A stretch of 64,000 nt of DNA from Enoplolaimus lenunculus (Eukaryota > Nematoda > Enoplea > Enoplida > Thoracostomopsidae): NCBI GenBank assembly GCA_030248215.1, contig JASANG010001204.1:1-64000 (forward strand), read 5' to 3'. The notes beneath the pieces were generated by a model. The model did not search any database, was not told the DNA's origin, and saw only the letters and a program-made list of their open reading frames with translations. Shown here one piece after another: positions 43,770-58,700 of the stretch; positions within the stretch are counted from its first letter, which is position 1; each line of letters starts with the position of its first letter. The position numbers were made by a program, and so were the translations under genes.

Positions 43770-46700
43770 CTGCAAAACGAAAAAAATAACAATTGTTATA
43801 CTTACTAAAAGCCATAAACAACTGTTATAATACTTACTAAAAGCCATAAACCACTGTTATAATACTTACTAAAAGCCATAAACAACTGTTATAAGCTAGT
43901 ATCGAGTCCAATATTTATTGATGAAAATATTTTAAAACGGTTACATTTTACAGTGTAGTTTTTGTTGTAAATAAGTTACTGAAAATAGATATAGTAAAGT
44001 TTATAACCTAATTTATAATAGAGTAATCTAAAAGTTATACAAAACTGTTTTATGCATGAGCGTATCCAGGATTTTGAAGACGGTGGGCTGCGTTATGTTG
44101 CAATTAAATTTTCGAAGACGGATTTCTTGTGTCACCAATTAAAAATGTCCCTAACACCGAAAAAATGGGACAAAGAGGGTTTACGATCCATTAGACACCA
44201 GTTTAAATTTTATGCCAATGACAGCCTCGATAAACGAGTAACGCATAAATATTAAACACGATGTATTATAATTTGCGACCTTTTATCAATGCGAAAGTGA
44301 CACACAGCGTTGCTGTTGTATTTAGCGCTAAATCTTGTTACAAAATTTTGGTTTTGATCTCAGTTGGATTGCTATGTCCTGGCAACACCCGCCAGTGATT
44401 CAAAAGGCTACAAATACGTACCATGCCGCATGCATAAACAATTAAATCTTACCACCTGAGTAGGGACGTAACCCATCGCAATTTGTCGCCGCAACCTTTC
44501 GTGGCTTTCGTCCCGTTTCGCTTTTAACCACGCTTTGAACGCAGCTTCTGCTTCCTCTCGTTTCATTTGTCGTTTTGTACGTTCTTCTACAGCAGCTGAC
44601 TAGAATTTAAATTTGAGAATAAGGCACAGTTGCGAATAGGCAGGATAACGTGTTATACAGCGGACACATACCCAGTCCAGCATGTTATGTCACTCACACG
44701 TTATAACGCGTGCGCTTTGCTCACGCAACGTCCTACAATATAGTTAGCTGTGCGGATTATGCAACTTTTGCGTAGACGGTGTTGCGGACATTTTCATACC
44801 GTCGATATTTGCCTTGAATGTCGCACTCAACTGTACAATAGGTATCGAATGTCTGCTATATAGATAGTTCGCTTAAAAATTTTATTTTTCGCAAAATTTT
44901 AGGTTTCTTCATAATTTAGTTTTCCTCAAAAATTTCGATTTCCCGCCAAAATTTGAATTTTGCCGCTAAAATTTAAATTGTCCCGCTAAAAGTTGAATGT
45001 TCCCGCTAAAATTTGAATGTTCCCGCCAAAATTTGAATATTCCCGCCAAAATTTAAATGTTCCCGCCAAAATTTGAATATTCCCGCATAAAATTTGAATT
45101 TGCCGCCAAAATTCATATTCTCCCGGCAAAATTTGAATTTCCAGCCAAAATTTGAATTTCCCGCCAAAACCTAAGTTCTCCCGCCAAAATTTGATTTTCC
45201 CACCCAAATTTAAATACTGCCGCCAAAATTTCAATTTTTCTGCAAAATTGGATTTATAACCAAAATTTAAGTTCTTCCGCCAAAATTTGAATATTCCCAC
45301 ATAAAATTAGAATTTCCCGCCAAAATTCTAATTCTCTCGCCAAAATTTGAATTTCCCGCCAAAATTTGAATTTCCCGCCAAAATTTGAATATTAGCGCTA
45401 AAATTTGAATTTCCAGCCAAAATACCAATTCTACCGCCAAAATTTGAATTTTTACGCCAAAATTTGAATTTCCCGCCAAAACTTGGTTTTACCCTTAAAA
45501 TTTGAATTTCCCGCCAAAATTTAAATTTCTTTCAAAAGTTGTTATTTCCCGCCTGATTTTAAGCCACCATCACAGTTTCAATTTCCTGCCAAATTAAAAA
45601 GTCCGCACACTGTTCGCGGATTATGAATTTGTCCGCTACACCGTTGCCGAAAACGCCTAAATGTCCATCAATTTATGTCGCAAGTGATGCGACGAAAATT
45701 GCTTTTAATAAACGGTATGGACATGTATGCTGTCTGTTCAAAACGGTAGGGACATTGCATGTGCGGAGCGCACGCATTATAACGTGTGAATGATAGGGAT
45801 TGAAACCAGCTCAGTGGTCTCGCGAAGCTGTCGCAAAATTCCAAAAGCATGTGCAAGTTTTTTACCGGGGGCATGTCTTGATCAAAACATCAAAATCATT
45901 ACGCCTAACCTTTATCCTAATTTGATACTGATTATCTGATTATGCTTGAAACGACGAGCACAAATTAGTCCATAAATTCATATAGAAAATAAATCGACAG
46001 ATGAAACGGTTACTTCTAAAATCTGTATACTCTGTTGTTAGACTTCAACCGGAAATCTGCTTAAGGTTGGGAAATCCGATATTTTCACTTATCCGGTCCC
46101 GGTGATAAATCCGGTAGATTTCGCCGGAATTTTCCGGTATATTCGGTATTGTAAATTTTGAGAAAAATGGACATATATTCTAACTTATTTTTCTAACATT
46201 GTCTGCGCGTGTATTACCAAAATGTTCAGTGTGTGAAATACTCCATTATTTATCATACGTTTCCAGCTACTGCATTTGTTTCAGGATTTTGGCATTCTAA
46301 ATGGTGTGTTTACACCAATAATAGCGATAAAATAGCGTTAAAAATGACGTATCGCCAGTGGAGGTAAGTAATATGGACACCTTTGGAATTTAATGAAAAA
46401 CAGTTTATTTTATAGATTTCGACGCGCAGAGTTCAGTGATACCATTTTTGAGACGGCAGGGCCCCGGTTCAAAAATTATGCCTATTTAAACTTCAACTTT
46501 TCACAATATAAACCATGTACAAACGCAAACCAAATTTGTATAATGAATAAACCTGGTAAAGCTTACATTTTACGAACATGTCAATGATAAATACTTTCCC
46601 TAGCAACCTGTGCGTGTTTCACTAAATTTCGAGATCCACAACTTTTGAACCTTTGGTCGCAGCCATAAAAGTGGCACCGCTAAACCCAGCTCGTCAAGAT

Positions 46701-49700
46701 CTGTAGGATAGGTTACATTTTGTTAAATTCCTAGAGTAGTTCATAAGGACTATCAACAACTGGTAAACAGATGCTACACACATTTGAGAATATGGGTTTA
46801 GTTTTCTAGGATACACTTAAAAAATTAGACTTACATGTCTACCCACAGATTTCGACCGCCTTCGCATTTCCTCACGCTTTTTGCGTAACCACGCATCGTA
46901 TGCAGCTTCAGCTTCTTTTCTTTTTTTGTCGCGTTGTTCTCGTTCCCGATTGGCTGCTTCTTGTCGCTTTTCAGCCAACCATGTTTCGTGCCGTTGACGT
47001 CGATTAAGTTCGTCTTGTGACAGGCCAAATATTGAATGAATATCGACTCGCGGCTTTTCATTGGTTGTTGTTGCTCCGCCACTCATACTGCGTATTCGAG
47101 GCTCAGTTCGGTTGTGCGCGGAAGCGTAAGAAATTGCTAAAAGATGAATCTCTAACATTGCTTGCAATGGTAATTGATTTTGCAAACTTGAGTATATGAA
47201 AACGTTGTCTTAAAATTTCCCAGTATTTTTGTTTGACGAATTAAAATTTCGGTTACGAAAGGAAATTGATTTCACACATTTTGAAGAAAAAGTGATTTAG
47301 TTTTGCAATTTCAGAGTGTAACCGTTTCAAAGACGCAGTTGCCAAGCTGTAGATTAATTTAGTTCGAAAATTACTTAAACTAAATTCAATTTCTCTCTTG
47401 TGCGAAAATTAGATACCTCTTATATTCGAACCTGTTTGCCTTTTACGGTGCCTCAAAAAATTTCTAATTACCTTTTGATGTTGGTGGTAGATTTTGCAAA
47501 TTTTTACGGTGTTGAGAAGATGCCAAGCTCGCCGAGAATACGCTTTGATGCGTTGTACTTGGTTGCGACCTGTGATCATGCAGTACTGTTCCATTGGGCA
47601 GTTGTCCTGCTCCCGTTATAGACGGTTTTGCTGTCTGTACGGGCATTGTGTGATTTGCACGCACGGGACCGTTTCGATATTGTGTCTGATTAACATTGAA
47701 GCCAGCTGCGCTTGATAATGGAGACCGAGTAATTGTTGAGTTAGTGAGAGCTAAAATAAAATTTGCTCTTGTAAACATTTTTCCGCAGGTACGGTTAAGG
47801 CTTAGGCTTAGGAAAGGTTTTAGGAAAAGGTTCAGACATGAAGATAGGTATAGTCAAGGGCGTCGTCACGGCAAAATGGGACTTTACCCGTGGGTAAACG
47901 CGGGTCTGGTAAGAAATTTCAGCGGCGGGTATACCCGCGAGTGAAGATTTGTATCTGGTGAGTAAAAAATAGACAGTTAAAAGGTGCAAAACATACGCTA
48001 TTAAATGTCAGTGAGAGATGGAAACGCAAAATATCTGTGCTTCATTTAGGTGGTTTTGAAATTTTGTTGTTTCTTGTAAGCATTGTGGTGTAAAATTCGT
48101 TGGAGCTATAAGTAAAACATCTTGAATTGCAATTGTAGGGGCCCCAAAATTATTAGGTGCCTCCCAAAGAGAATTTTCTGCGGACGGCCCTGGGCATAGT
48201 TAACGCTTTTCCTATATGCCTACGGCTAACCCTAACTCGGTGTCCTAGTTTAAGCGTAGCGTAAATGTTGTGGAAGTGTACAAAAGCGGAAAATTTAGCT
48301 AACGTGCTCCATTTATAAATATGAAAACCGAAAAATTCAATGATGTCGAGCGGGTAGTTACAAGGGGGGGTAGTCCCTCCAAGAAAAGTTTCTACCTCGC
48401 TTGTAAATTAATGGAAACCTTTGTATATTCTCCTACTAAAATAACCTACTGTACCCCTAGCAAAGTATTCTAGATATGGGCTTGAATGAATCTAACTTTT
48501 CAAAGTTTTCGACCTTAGATGGTAAATTTCAACCTTCGAAAGTCCGTCGTAAATTACGCTGTATCAACCAATATTCGTTTCTAACTCAGTCTCCATGAGG
48601 GGCAAAGCAAAACAGGACTGGCCTCTCAGATTTTAAAATTAAATATCTGTGTCTGAATATAATGCTAAAGTTGCGATTAGGTTGTCGCTTAGAGGTTTTT
48701 TACAGAATTCACGCCCCAGTTTTTATATTTCAAAATTTGATACACTGCTAGGAAAACTGCTTAAAGTTTAATATGTAACTTAAGTGCCATAGCTAGTCTT
48801 ATAATAGAGTTTGATAACATTCCAGTATGTATCTCGGGCTTGAAAAAGATTTTGTTTATAAATTTTCGTGTTGAAATTTGCAGGCAAGGTAAAATTACGC
48901 TAAGCTAAACTAAACCATCAGTGTCAGCTCATTTTAGCAATGCTAAACAAGGCTTAAGATGTATACAACAGTTTGGCATAAGCACTAAGTCATCCTATTG
49001 CAATTCTAAATAGCCTTTTCCGTTAACTTACAAGGATGCACTTGGAATGCCGGTTTGGTCGCAGTCGGTCGCAATGGCGAAACGTTCGCTGTCGCCTTTA
49101 CAGCCGGTATAGAGTCTGTCTTCTTCAGGTGCAACTCATCACTATTTGATTTAAGCATGGCACTGTCAGAACCGTTTGATGTACTCGGACCGTTACGTAC
49201 TCTGGTTGCATTCTCACTAGAGTCATTCCGAGCGATTATAGAGTTTCTGTCAGAATCTGGTGCGTCTGACACAACTTCTTCTTCAGCGTCTTCGCCAACT
49301 GAATACTCTTCGTTTGCGGATTCGTGAAATGTTACACTCTCGAACGGAACTCCGTTCGATGTGATCGAGCTTCTTGGTTGCACTATATCGGTTGCTTCGA
49401 AGCTTTGACGCAGAAACGACGGGCGTTCTAAAATGTTTATAATTGTTTTCCTCCAAAACGTTGAGGTCCTAGATCCAAGCCGGTAGGTCTGCATGTTTCG
49501 GGTTACGTCTAGACGCAGTATTAGCTTTGAAATCACGCTATTCACTTGCATAGTGATTCCGGATTAGTGTAAAAATTGCGATTATTTATATGCCATCTTC
49601 TCTGTTTCTATCGATGTATCTATCTACATACTGCTGTTTTGGTAAAATTTAGCTATTTAATCGTATATGTGCTTTTCTTCAGCATTAATGTTACAATGAC

Positions 49701-52700
49701 AAAGAGCAAGCTTCAATTTCAGTCAAAAATCAAAACTTATTCAAGTCCAAAATGACAAAATATATTGCGGCGACTTTGTGAAAGCTTATAGACTTATTTA
49801 TTGTTTTATACTGTTGTAAACAACTCCAGCTTAGGTATATACTTACTGTTACTTTCGGTACTCGATCCTCGTAACAATCTGGTCACAGAATCTTTCTGGC
49901 TCTTGTTGTGGCTTTCAGTTGTACTGTCTTCTGACACGCTACGCGAAATCGATGACGCCGTACTACGTCGTGGTGGTGGCGGATGTACTGTAGCAGTGAT
50001 GGTTGTACTATTCATAGGAGTTTCTTTTTGCAATCGTTCTTCAACAGTTAATTGGTTATCGCTTTCTGATTGGACGGAATTTTGTGTTAGTATTGACTGT
50101 TGTTTCGCCAAATGCTGCTTATCATTAATTGCGTCAAGAGTTGGCCAATGAGAAGCGTTTGAGTTTCTTTTCGATACTGTAACGGTTTCTAATAGGTTAG
50201 TGTGCTTGTCGACTTCGCAAACACTGCCAGATTTAGCCAGTGACGAACGACAAGCTTGAGAATGAGATTTGTCAGTACTTGCTGAGGCAATTGACTGAAC
50301 GGAATCCTGGTGCAAAGAGGTGGTTGGTGATTGGCCAGTTTCATAAGATTTTTCTGCGATGTTGTGTTCTTCAGAAGTCTGAGATCCAGAGTTTCGAGAG
50401 CTGACAATAGTTTCTGATAGTTGATCTTGTTCTAAGGCAGCAGGAACCCGTGTGTCAAGCACAGTGTTTTTCTCAAGTTTAGACGAAGATGGCTTTTCAT
50501 TTGACAACTCTGAACAATGGGCGTTTTGTTGGTTTTTATAGTCTAAGAATATACCTTTGCCAGGTTGATGATCAATATTCAAGGCAGATGTTGTAATGGT
50601 AGGGCCGAGATTCGTTTTCGAATTGGTATCAGATGTTGCAGAATATGGTTCGCGAGGTTGTCGGGCATTATTATTGTCCTAAAACGATGAACATCGTTAC
50701 CACTAACCATAATCCATGACTAACTTTAGGTATTATTTATTTTGGTCTGGTAGTCAGGGCCTGAATAGCCGACCCCATACCCCCAATTTGGGGAAGCCCA
50801 CCACTAAAGGAGCCTCGCTTAAGTTTTAAAACGCACCTGGCCCCGCCCTGGAATTTGGGGAGATCACCCGTGCCTGCTCCGGCACTGGGTAAAGTTAATA
50901 TACGGTCGATCCCTGTTCACAACATCGGCCCATGTAATTTAAGGGGCGTCCAGGTTTCTGGTGGGTCATTAAAAGAGTAGGTTTAGATTCTAGATTACAT
51001 TTTTTGCTTAGGCTTAGGCTTAGGCTAGGCTTAGACTTAGGAATACGCTTAACCTGTAGTTACACCCCTTAAAGTAACGTTGGCCACAACATCTGTAAAT
51101 TTGTATTCGCGGGTTAGGTCAACGTAAAAACCAGTCGCATGATTTGTACGTGAAGTTTAAAGCTCGAAAGTATTGCACAGGACAAAAGATATTAAAACAC
51201 GAGATGCGGGCTGTGTTTGCAAAGATGTGTTATATTTTGATTTCTACCCGTCCCGAACTTGCACTTCAAGTTGCAAAATTGAAACATCTTACGTAAACAT
51301 GGAAGCGGAGTAATCTGTAGCCGCTCCACTCAACCCCATTTTATGCGGGATTTTTTTCTTGTTGCCCCAAAAGACCTACAATAACCGTACCGTAGCAATC
51401 TGTCCCACGAACAGCAGTTTAACAAAAATTAGCAGGATTTCAGCAAGTTTACGCTGATTTTTACATTTTTACAATTTTGATGCAACAACGATTTTTTCTT
51501 ATCCAGTACAATTTCAACCTGAGTTCAGCAAGGCCTCACGGAGCCCGACGCCTCACGGTGCAGATACGGAATACGGATCCCCTAGAAATTTAATAAAAAC
51601 TACTACATTTATAGATATAGACGCGCTGAGTTCAACGGTACCATTTTTATTGCTGCAGGTTCTTCGGTTCAATAGTTATGGCCCTTTAAATTTTAACTTT
51701 TTATTATATATATATAAAACGTACAAACGCCAATCAAATTTGTATAAGGAATAAACGTAAAGCTTATATTTTACGAACATGTGAACGATGGATACTTCCT
51801 GTTACAATCTTTGTGTGTTTGCACAATAATTTCTAGGACCGTAACTTTTGAACCGTTGGTGATGCCGACGTAACAATGGTACCATTGAATTCAGCTCATC
51901 TAGATCAACAGCATGGACCACTTTTATTAAAATCCTAGGTGGGTCCAGATTCCGTATTTCCGATCGCCACACTGTCATCTGTGGTCTGATGTTGCAACAA
52001 GGTCCACCTATATTGGCAGACTTTATTCAACTCCGAAAGTTGCAAACGTTTTAAGCCAGTAGCAAGAAAAAAGAAAATAATTAATACTTTACAACTTCTA
52101 AACTGCTTATCCTATTAGCATACGAATTGCTAGATAAAACAAGCACAAACTGATGTGATAATTTTATACGTTTGATAAAACCGCAAATAAACCTAACTAC
52201 AGGCCCGTAGCCATCTCACCTTTCTAGGGGGGCATAAACTTTTTCAAGAGGGGCATTCAAGGGTTTTCGATGACTTACAAGCAAGGTTAATAATTTTCTA
52301 GGGGATCCAAAATTTTTCCAGGGAGGGGAGGCTGAGCCCCCTGCCCCACCCTGCTTACGGGCCTGCATAACTATCAAAATTATGACATAAAATACCAAAT
52401 ATAAATGAAAATAGAATACCGATTAACTCAATTACAACTTTATGATATCGCTGTGGAAATGGAAATCAGCTTTTTTTGATCATCCGGCAGGCCCGTGTCC
52501 AGTTCACCTTGTTTTTGGGGGATAGGAAATTTTCAGGAGAGACATACAAAGGTTATCAATGACTTGCAAACAAGGTTGAAAACTTTCTTGATGGCAAAAA
52601 TTTTCCAGGCGGCTGAGCCGCCACCCCCTGCCCCTTTTGCTTACGGGCCCGTCGTCCGGCTGTACGTTTCAAGTCCAATAACACTTGTAACTGGCTACCA

Positions 52701-55700
52701 TGATATCGTATGGTAACAATAAACATAAGAATAATGATTAGTGCTTTTTATGAAGCGTAATGTTATTCACTAAGTGTTTCCAAGATATAACCAATTTTAC
52801 GTCATTTCTCCCTTGAGAAAGGACAAATTCAGTTTTTTTATATTTCAATCCCATAAAAAAGTTTTAGAATTTTGTTAATTTAAATGTTTTTTCGAAGTGT
52901 TTTACCTACTTAAATCAACCTAAAGACAACTATAATTTCTTTAATATAGCATTTGTTTAGTCTTAAACGGAAATTAAAACTTTATGCATAATATCATACT
53001 CTACATAACATTCTGTTTCAGTGCACCAACTGGCCATAGACTAAAATTGTTTCGACTAGCGATTGGATCTGCGATTTAAATCCTGAAGGGTCCGTACCTA
53101 CAGGGGTTCAAAGAAGCTCAACCACCCTGGAAGAATTTTGCCCCCACTGAAATTTTTAACCTTGCTTGAAAGTCATCGAAAACGCTTGTATGCCCCTCCT
53201 GAAAATTTTTTTAGCTCTCCTAGCTAGGTGAGCCGGCTACGGAGCTGTATTCTGATGCTTTCTACAGTCTAAAAGTTAACGAAATTTTGACACATCTACC
53301 TTCCTAAAGAAGTACCCAGCATTTGTAACGATTACAAACATTGAATTTTTAGTTGCTACAGGAGGCAAGAAAAATTTTGCCAACGTAGATTTTTTAATAC
53401 TGTCAAGAAATTTCGTTTGGGGGCACAAGTTCCTGTATAGAGGGGCGACGTTCTCTAGTCCCCTCGTACCGTAGCTGCAGCACTGTTTGGACAATACCAA
53501 AATACGTGTTCAGCAGAATCGTATAATGAATTTTATTTATTGTTATATTTCTACAAGATATTGAAGGTAATTTCGGCGATGTGCTAAGAGAAAAGTACTT
53601 ATTGTCTCCTGAAATGCAGCTGATTAATTTTAAAGCTTGTAAAAACGGGAAATTTGATATTTCCTCTAAGGCCTCGGTATGTGAATACAATATACAACAA
53701 GGAACAACCAGAGGCGTGCCTCCGGTCCCGGAGGGTCAGAAGTTTCAAAAAAATTTTCATAAACAGAACAAACTGTCGTGATTTCTTGAGAATGTGAAAT
53801 GCTCAATGGAGTTCATGAGAAGCTGAGATATGCAAAAATTCTCCAAGTGTAACGATTTTAGGCAAACGCGCTCGGGGTATAAAGAGCTGAAAAGACCCAA
53901 TATCACTGATATACGCAGCGGCAATACGTACAATCGCTAAAACAATGTCTGTAGTAAATTCCTCGTACATAGCGATATCCGCTATAGTGATATGGACCGG
54001 ACGACGCTTCCGGCAACGGCAAACCACCGTTCCGAACCAGATGTCGATCAACGTTCTCAATAACCGCTTAATTGGTGAACGATTACTATTGATTTTTACA
54101 TGTCGGACATTGGCTAAGACTTGACCGTATAACTGAGTGACTCGCTAAAAAATTGTGGTCACTTCCGGTCCGGTCTACATCACTAAATACATTTGTATAC
54201 AAAAATATTCAACCTCGGACTTCCCCCCCGTCCGGAACATTCTATACCGGTGTCGCTACAGCTCGCTTTTATGACACACAGAAATATATAAACAATAGAT
54301 ATAACCATCTTTTGTTTCCAAAACCTTTCAGCTCTCACGGAACCTTTTTGCAATACAACTGTTGCTGATCTGTATAGTAAACCTTAATACTGACCCGTAT
54401 TTGCTCAATTCTAGGGCAACGTTAAATAAAACCCTAAACATTCTACGTAACATATAGATAGGTAAAACAGAAAATAGACACAACTAGTACAGCTTGGCTA
54501 GCTTATACTCGAGTAAATAGAGGTAGCCATAGCAACCACGGTGTAAAACAAGCTCAATCACTGACCGAACTGGGGCCATTTCGATAGTAGCATTGATTAT
54601 GGGTGTAAGCGGCAACCGCGTCGCTAGAGATTATTTTAAAGGAAACCGCCACGCTTCAGTAATTTATGTCAATTAGGAATCTTTTCAGTTGGTAACACAA
54701 GAAACCGTTTTGGAGATTTTTATCGAACAGTAGCACGCATAAATGCTGGAGATTCCCCTGGTAAGCAGCGCTATGTAAAACAGATTGTTTACGCAGTCAT
54801 TGGCGGATCTAGAAATTTCTAACGGGGCTGTACTGCAAAATATAATAGTGAATGAACCCTCGTAAGCGAACCTTTTTAAGATGCCAATTGTATACTTTAA
54901 ATCCTTTGTGTACGTTAGATTTGCTGTTGGAAAAATGCACGGTGTCATTCCTTAACTGAATCTGCGCTTGTATGCTGGGCATTCAATAAACGACTGGGTT
55001 CTACTAATTTCCATAAATAGGATGAAGTTATCTAACAAATTAATTGTTCGCTGTAATGGTTTTTAGTGAACGACTATAGTAAAAACTACAACCGTTTGAC
55101 GATAAATCTTGCAACCTTTTCTCAAGGGCTTATAAGTGGAGGGATAAAGCGGATGAACACAGCCCTCTCGAAATTTCTGAAATCCAAGAAAAAAGTACTT
55201 TTAACAGGATTTAGAAGTAGGCGCACGCGTGAATTGTGGTGTCCGGGGCGTTAATCGACAGCTCTGCAAAAATATACGACTGTCGCCAACACCACTAAAA
55301 CCCAGCCAAATCTATTAAGCTGCGTGTTTGAATTTAAAAAGATTTAAATAAAAAATGCCCCGGCGTTCTAGTAGCTTCGCTCCCGAGGCTAACTGCTCGA
55401 TCCTTCATCTGACTCTTGGTGCCTATCAAAGCTAAAATTATTTCCCAAGCCAAGCGAAAAACAAAACTTTCTGAGCATTTATTTGGCGCCTCTAGAATAA
55501 ATCGCTCTCACGTCCCTGTTTAGAACAACACTCTTGATCCTACTAGATGTTTTCCCTTACACGAAGTTATGCCCACCTGCCCTGAAATTTAGGCTACACC
55601 CTGCCTTTTAACTATTTAACACATGACCATCTTTTTGGGAAATACGGATCACTGCGACCCTCAAGTTTGACTGACGTCCCTTCCAGAATGACCGGAAGAT

Positions 55701-58700
55701 CTGTAGTTGAACCGAAATTCCCGTTAAGCTTTAAACTTGCAAACCTACAATTAAGTCGAAGATTCAAATTTAGGTTAACATATAACATGGTGTACAAATC
55801 GGCACAAATGAAAAAAATAACTTTCAAAACGCCACAATTTCGAAATCACTCTTCAGAATAACTAAAACAAACCTATTGTCGCTAAACATATCGATACTAG
55901 TAATCGGTTGACAAATGGACTGCTAAAAAGGTTCCGATGTAGGTTTTAAGAACAAGCTTATATCATTTTTAAGCCGTTCAGAGCGAAAAAATTAGACGAT
56001 AGCTATCAGTAATAATCGAAAACTATACAACTGTTTTCTTTCAGACATGCCTGTCAACTAGTTATAGTTTAGCGGCCGTCGTTAGAGGGACGCCAGGGAC
56101 TCAGCCTTACCTGGCAAAATTTTTCTCCTGCAATAGTTTTATCACCACCTGCAAACTTGATATTACAACTGCGTATCCCACATAAAATCGTTTTGGACCC
56201 TTTTAGAAGATTTTGCTGGCCACGGGGTTATTGAGACTAAACAATAGCACTGTATTAATTCTTACAGAAACACTGACACATGAACAAAATTTTATATCTC
56301 TGAATAACGTCTCATAGTTTTAATATCTGACTAAAAAGCAGCAAAAAAAGTCCAGAAACAAGATTAACGGACATGGCAATGAACAAAAATCCTTCGGAGT
56401 ATAAGTCAGATCTGCCCAGAAGAAAGAATATAATAAGTTGTTGGGTCCGACCCAACTAACGTGGGGTAAATTAAAAATCAACAACAATCCGTAACCGACT
56501 GGAGAGTGTCCTCTAGAGAAGCAAAAAATATCAACCCCTCTTATTCGTAGGTTAGTACAGTCAATGGCGGATCCACGGGGCATAAAAATATATTTTGTTT
56601 ATAAGGTTAAGATGCACACGAAGAAAATTGTGAGAGGCGCAATGTCAACTGCAAACGGGACAAACCGTTTTACACAAACACCGCCGATGTTTGGAAATGC
56701 GTCCGACTTCTTGCTCGCATCGCTCGCGAGTGAGACCACTCTGCCTTCCCCTGATTCCTTACGTGGCTTCACTCACACACCACGCAGATCTTAAAATAAC
56801 CAACAGGTTGGTAAATGTTAATAAATTTCCTAGTTTGCTACAATCGCTGGGTTACCATTTTACTTAAGATAGCTATCATGAAACGAAATAGTCAATAACG
56901 GTAATAAAGAAAATTTTGAGAAAGGTGTGCCGTGCGCTGTTTCCCCCGGTTGGAGCATATGAAAATTGTAAAAGGTTTTTAGCCAAAATATGAGCTGTTT
57001 AGTTGATTTATTTTAGAGATGGCTTCACTTTTTAGATCCACCTTTTTGCAAATTTTGTGTGAAACTGTTCTATGGAAAAGTGTCTTCACAGCTATGAAAC
57101 ACGAGTGTGAGCTCGAACAACCTTAATAGATTAAATACCGAAGAATTCTGGAGATTACTCTACGTTGGAGGGACAAAACTGGAGATTTGGGAAACGTTCA
57201 ACCCTGTCTTCTTCGGTACAGAGGTTAGTTCCCCCCACAAAGCAAAACTAAACGAAGAAAAATATTCCCTTAAAGCTTTGAATGAAAAAGAACATGGGAC
57301 GTGTGCAAAAGGAAAGATTGCTGGGAGCGGAATATAATTTTACGCCTACCAGAATATTTACTGAGACATAAAACGGATCCCACAAAGTTTCTTATATGTG
57401 AGGGGCTATGCCGTTTTATTTGTGACTAAACTCAGCTGAACGGTCATGCTCTTTCATAATCAATTTTATTGCAATAATTAGTGGTTATCCGCAGTGAGTT
57501 AAAAACAAGTTTGTTACTAGTGACATTTTACACCGCCCACACCCCATTCTGAGGTCTTGGATCCGTCAATGACTACAGTAATACCACCAGAATCTGCGCC
57601 ACGCGGGTCAGCCCTTTGGCCTATGACGGATTGTAATTTTTAAAATTAGCAAAATTTTCCCATTACACCATGACCAATGTTCAGTGTGAAACAACTCATC
57701 GCTTTGACATCAAATTACTCTTATTTGTCAAACATACCTCGATTTGCAGTACTTCTTCAACACGTATATCACCATCAGAGTCTTGATCGGACACAGAAGT
57801 CGCTGACAAGCTTTTTATTGAGATTCGACTAGGTTGCGAGACTTTTTCCTGTACCGCGATACCTTCTCGCAAACCGCTGAATAATTCATGCGGGCCAACG
57901 GTGCTTTCAACAAAGCTTAAATGATCAGATCGAGGATTTGAACTCGCGTTCGAATGTGCATTCGCATTGGCTGACCCTGAGCTTGAATTACTACTTGTAT
58001 CACTGCTCATGCCGTCTGAAATTCCGCTATCTGTCACCGGTGTTGAGTTTAAATAATAGCTATCTGCAGTAGAATTAATAACGGAATTAGTTTGACGTCG
58101 TTGAGATTGAAAATCAAATGATAGTCCCGGTTTATCAAAGGCTGCTCTTTTTTCTGGTTTTGTATTTAAACGCTTTCGTTCAAACTGACCATTAGATGTT
58201 TCATTACTTTTACTTTCGTGTTTCTGAACAATTTCACCACAGTGTGGTACCCGTACAGTAAGTTTAGCGTTTGTCGTTCCGTTGGTGGACGATTTGCATA
58301 CGGCAAAATTAAGTTTTGATCCTTTCTGACTACTGCTAGCTTCTATTGTGCCGTCAGCATTTTTCACGGCACGTAAATTTAACGACGGTGGGGGTACAGT
58401 GAAGTAACCCTGAGTCAACGGAGGTGTTTTTTGATGGTCTTTACCCGACGCATCAGTGGATACAATTTTTGAAATTCTACAACTGGTACTATTAATGTCA
58501 CGTGCTAAAATACCCGAAATTTGAACGTTGCACAGATTCTTCGTTGAAAGCTTGCAAGAATTATTGGACTTCACCGGTTTACACAGCGTTTGGTCCTGAT
58601 TATTGGGTTTAGTGACGCTGGTGATAGAATTATTGCTTTGAGAACCAGTACAATTACGTTCTACGGGTACTGCTACGAATACAGCAGTGGCTGAATTTTC

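Noticed and set aside
44986-45479. Repetitive open frames (NFGGKFKFW type) on the minus strand
   Set aside because: They come from the 18-19 bp minisatellite; there is no start context or splice signal and they lie inside an intron of a well-supported gene.
53803-54060. 85-codon open stretch on the minus strand as a nested gene or extra exon
   Set aside because: The neighbouring exons of the coiled-coil gene already join in phase without it, it matches no family, and its end is a dispersed repeat.
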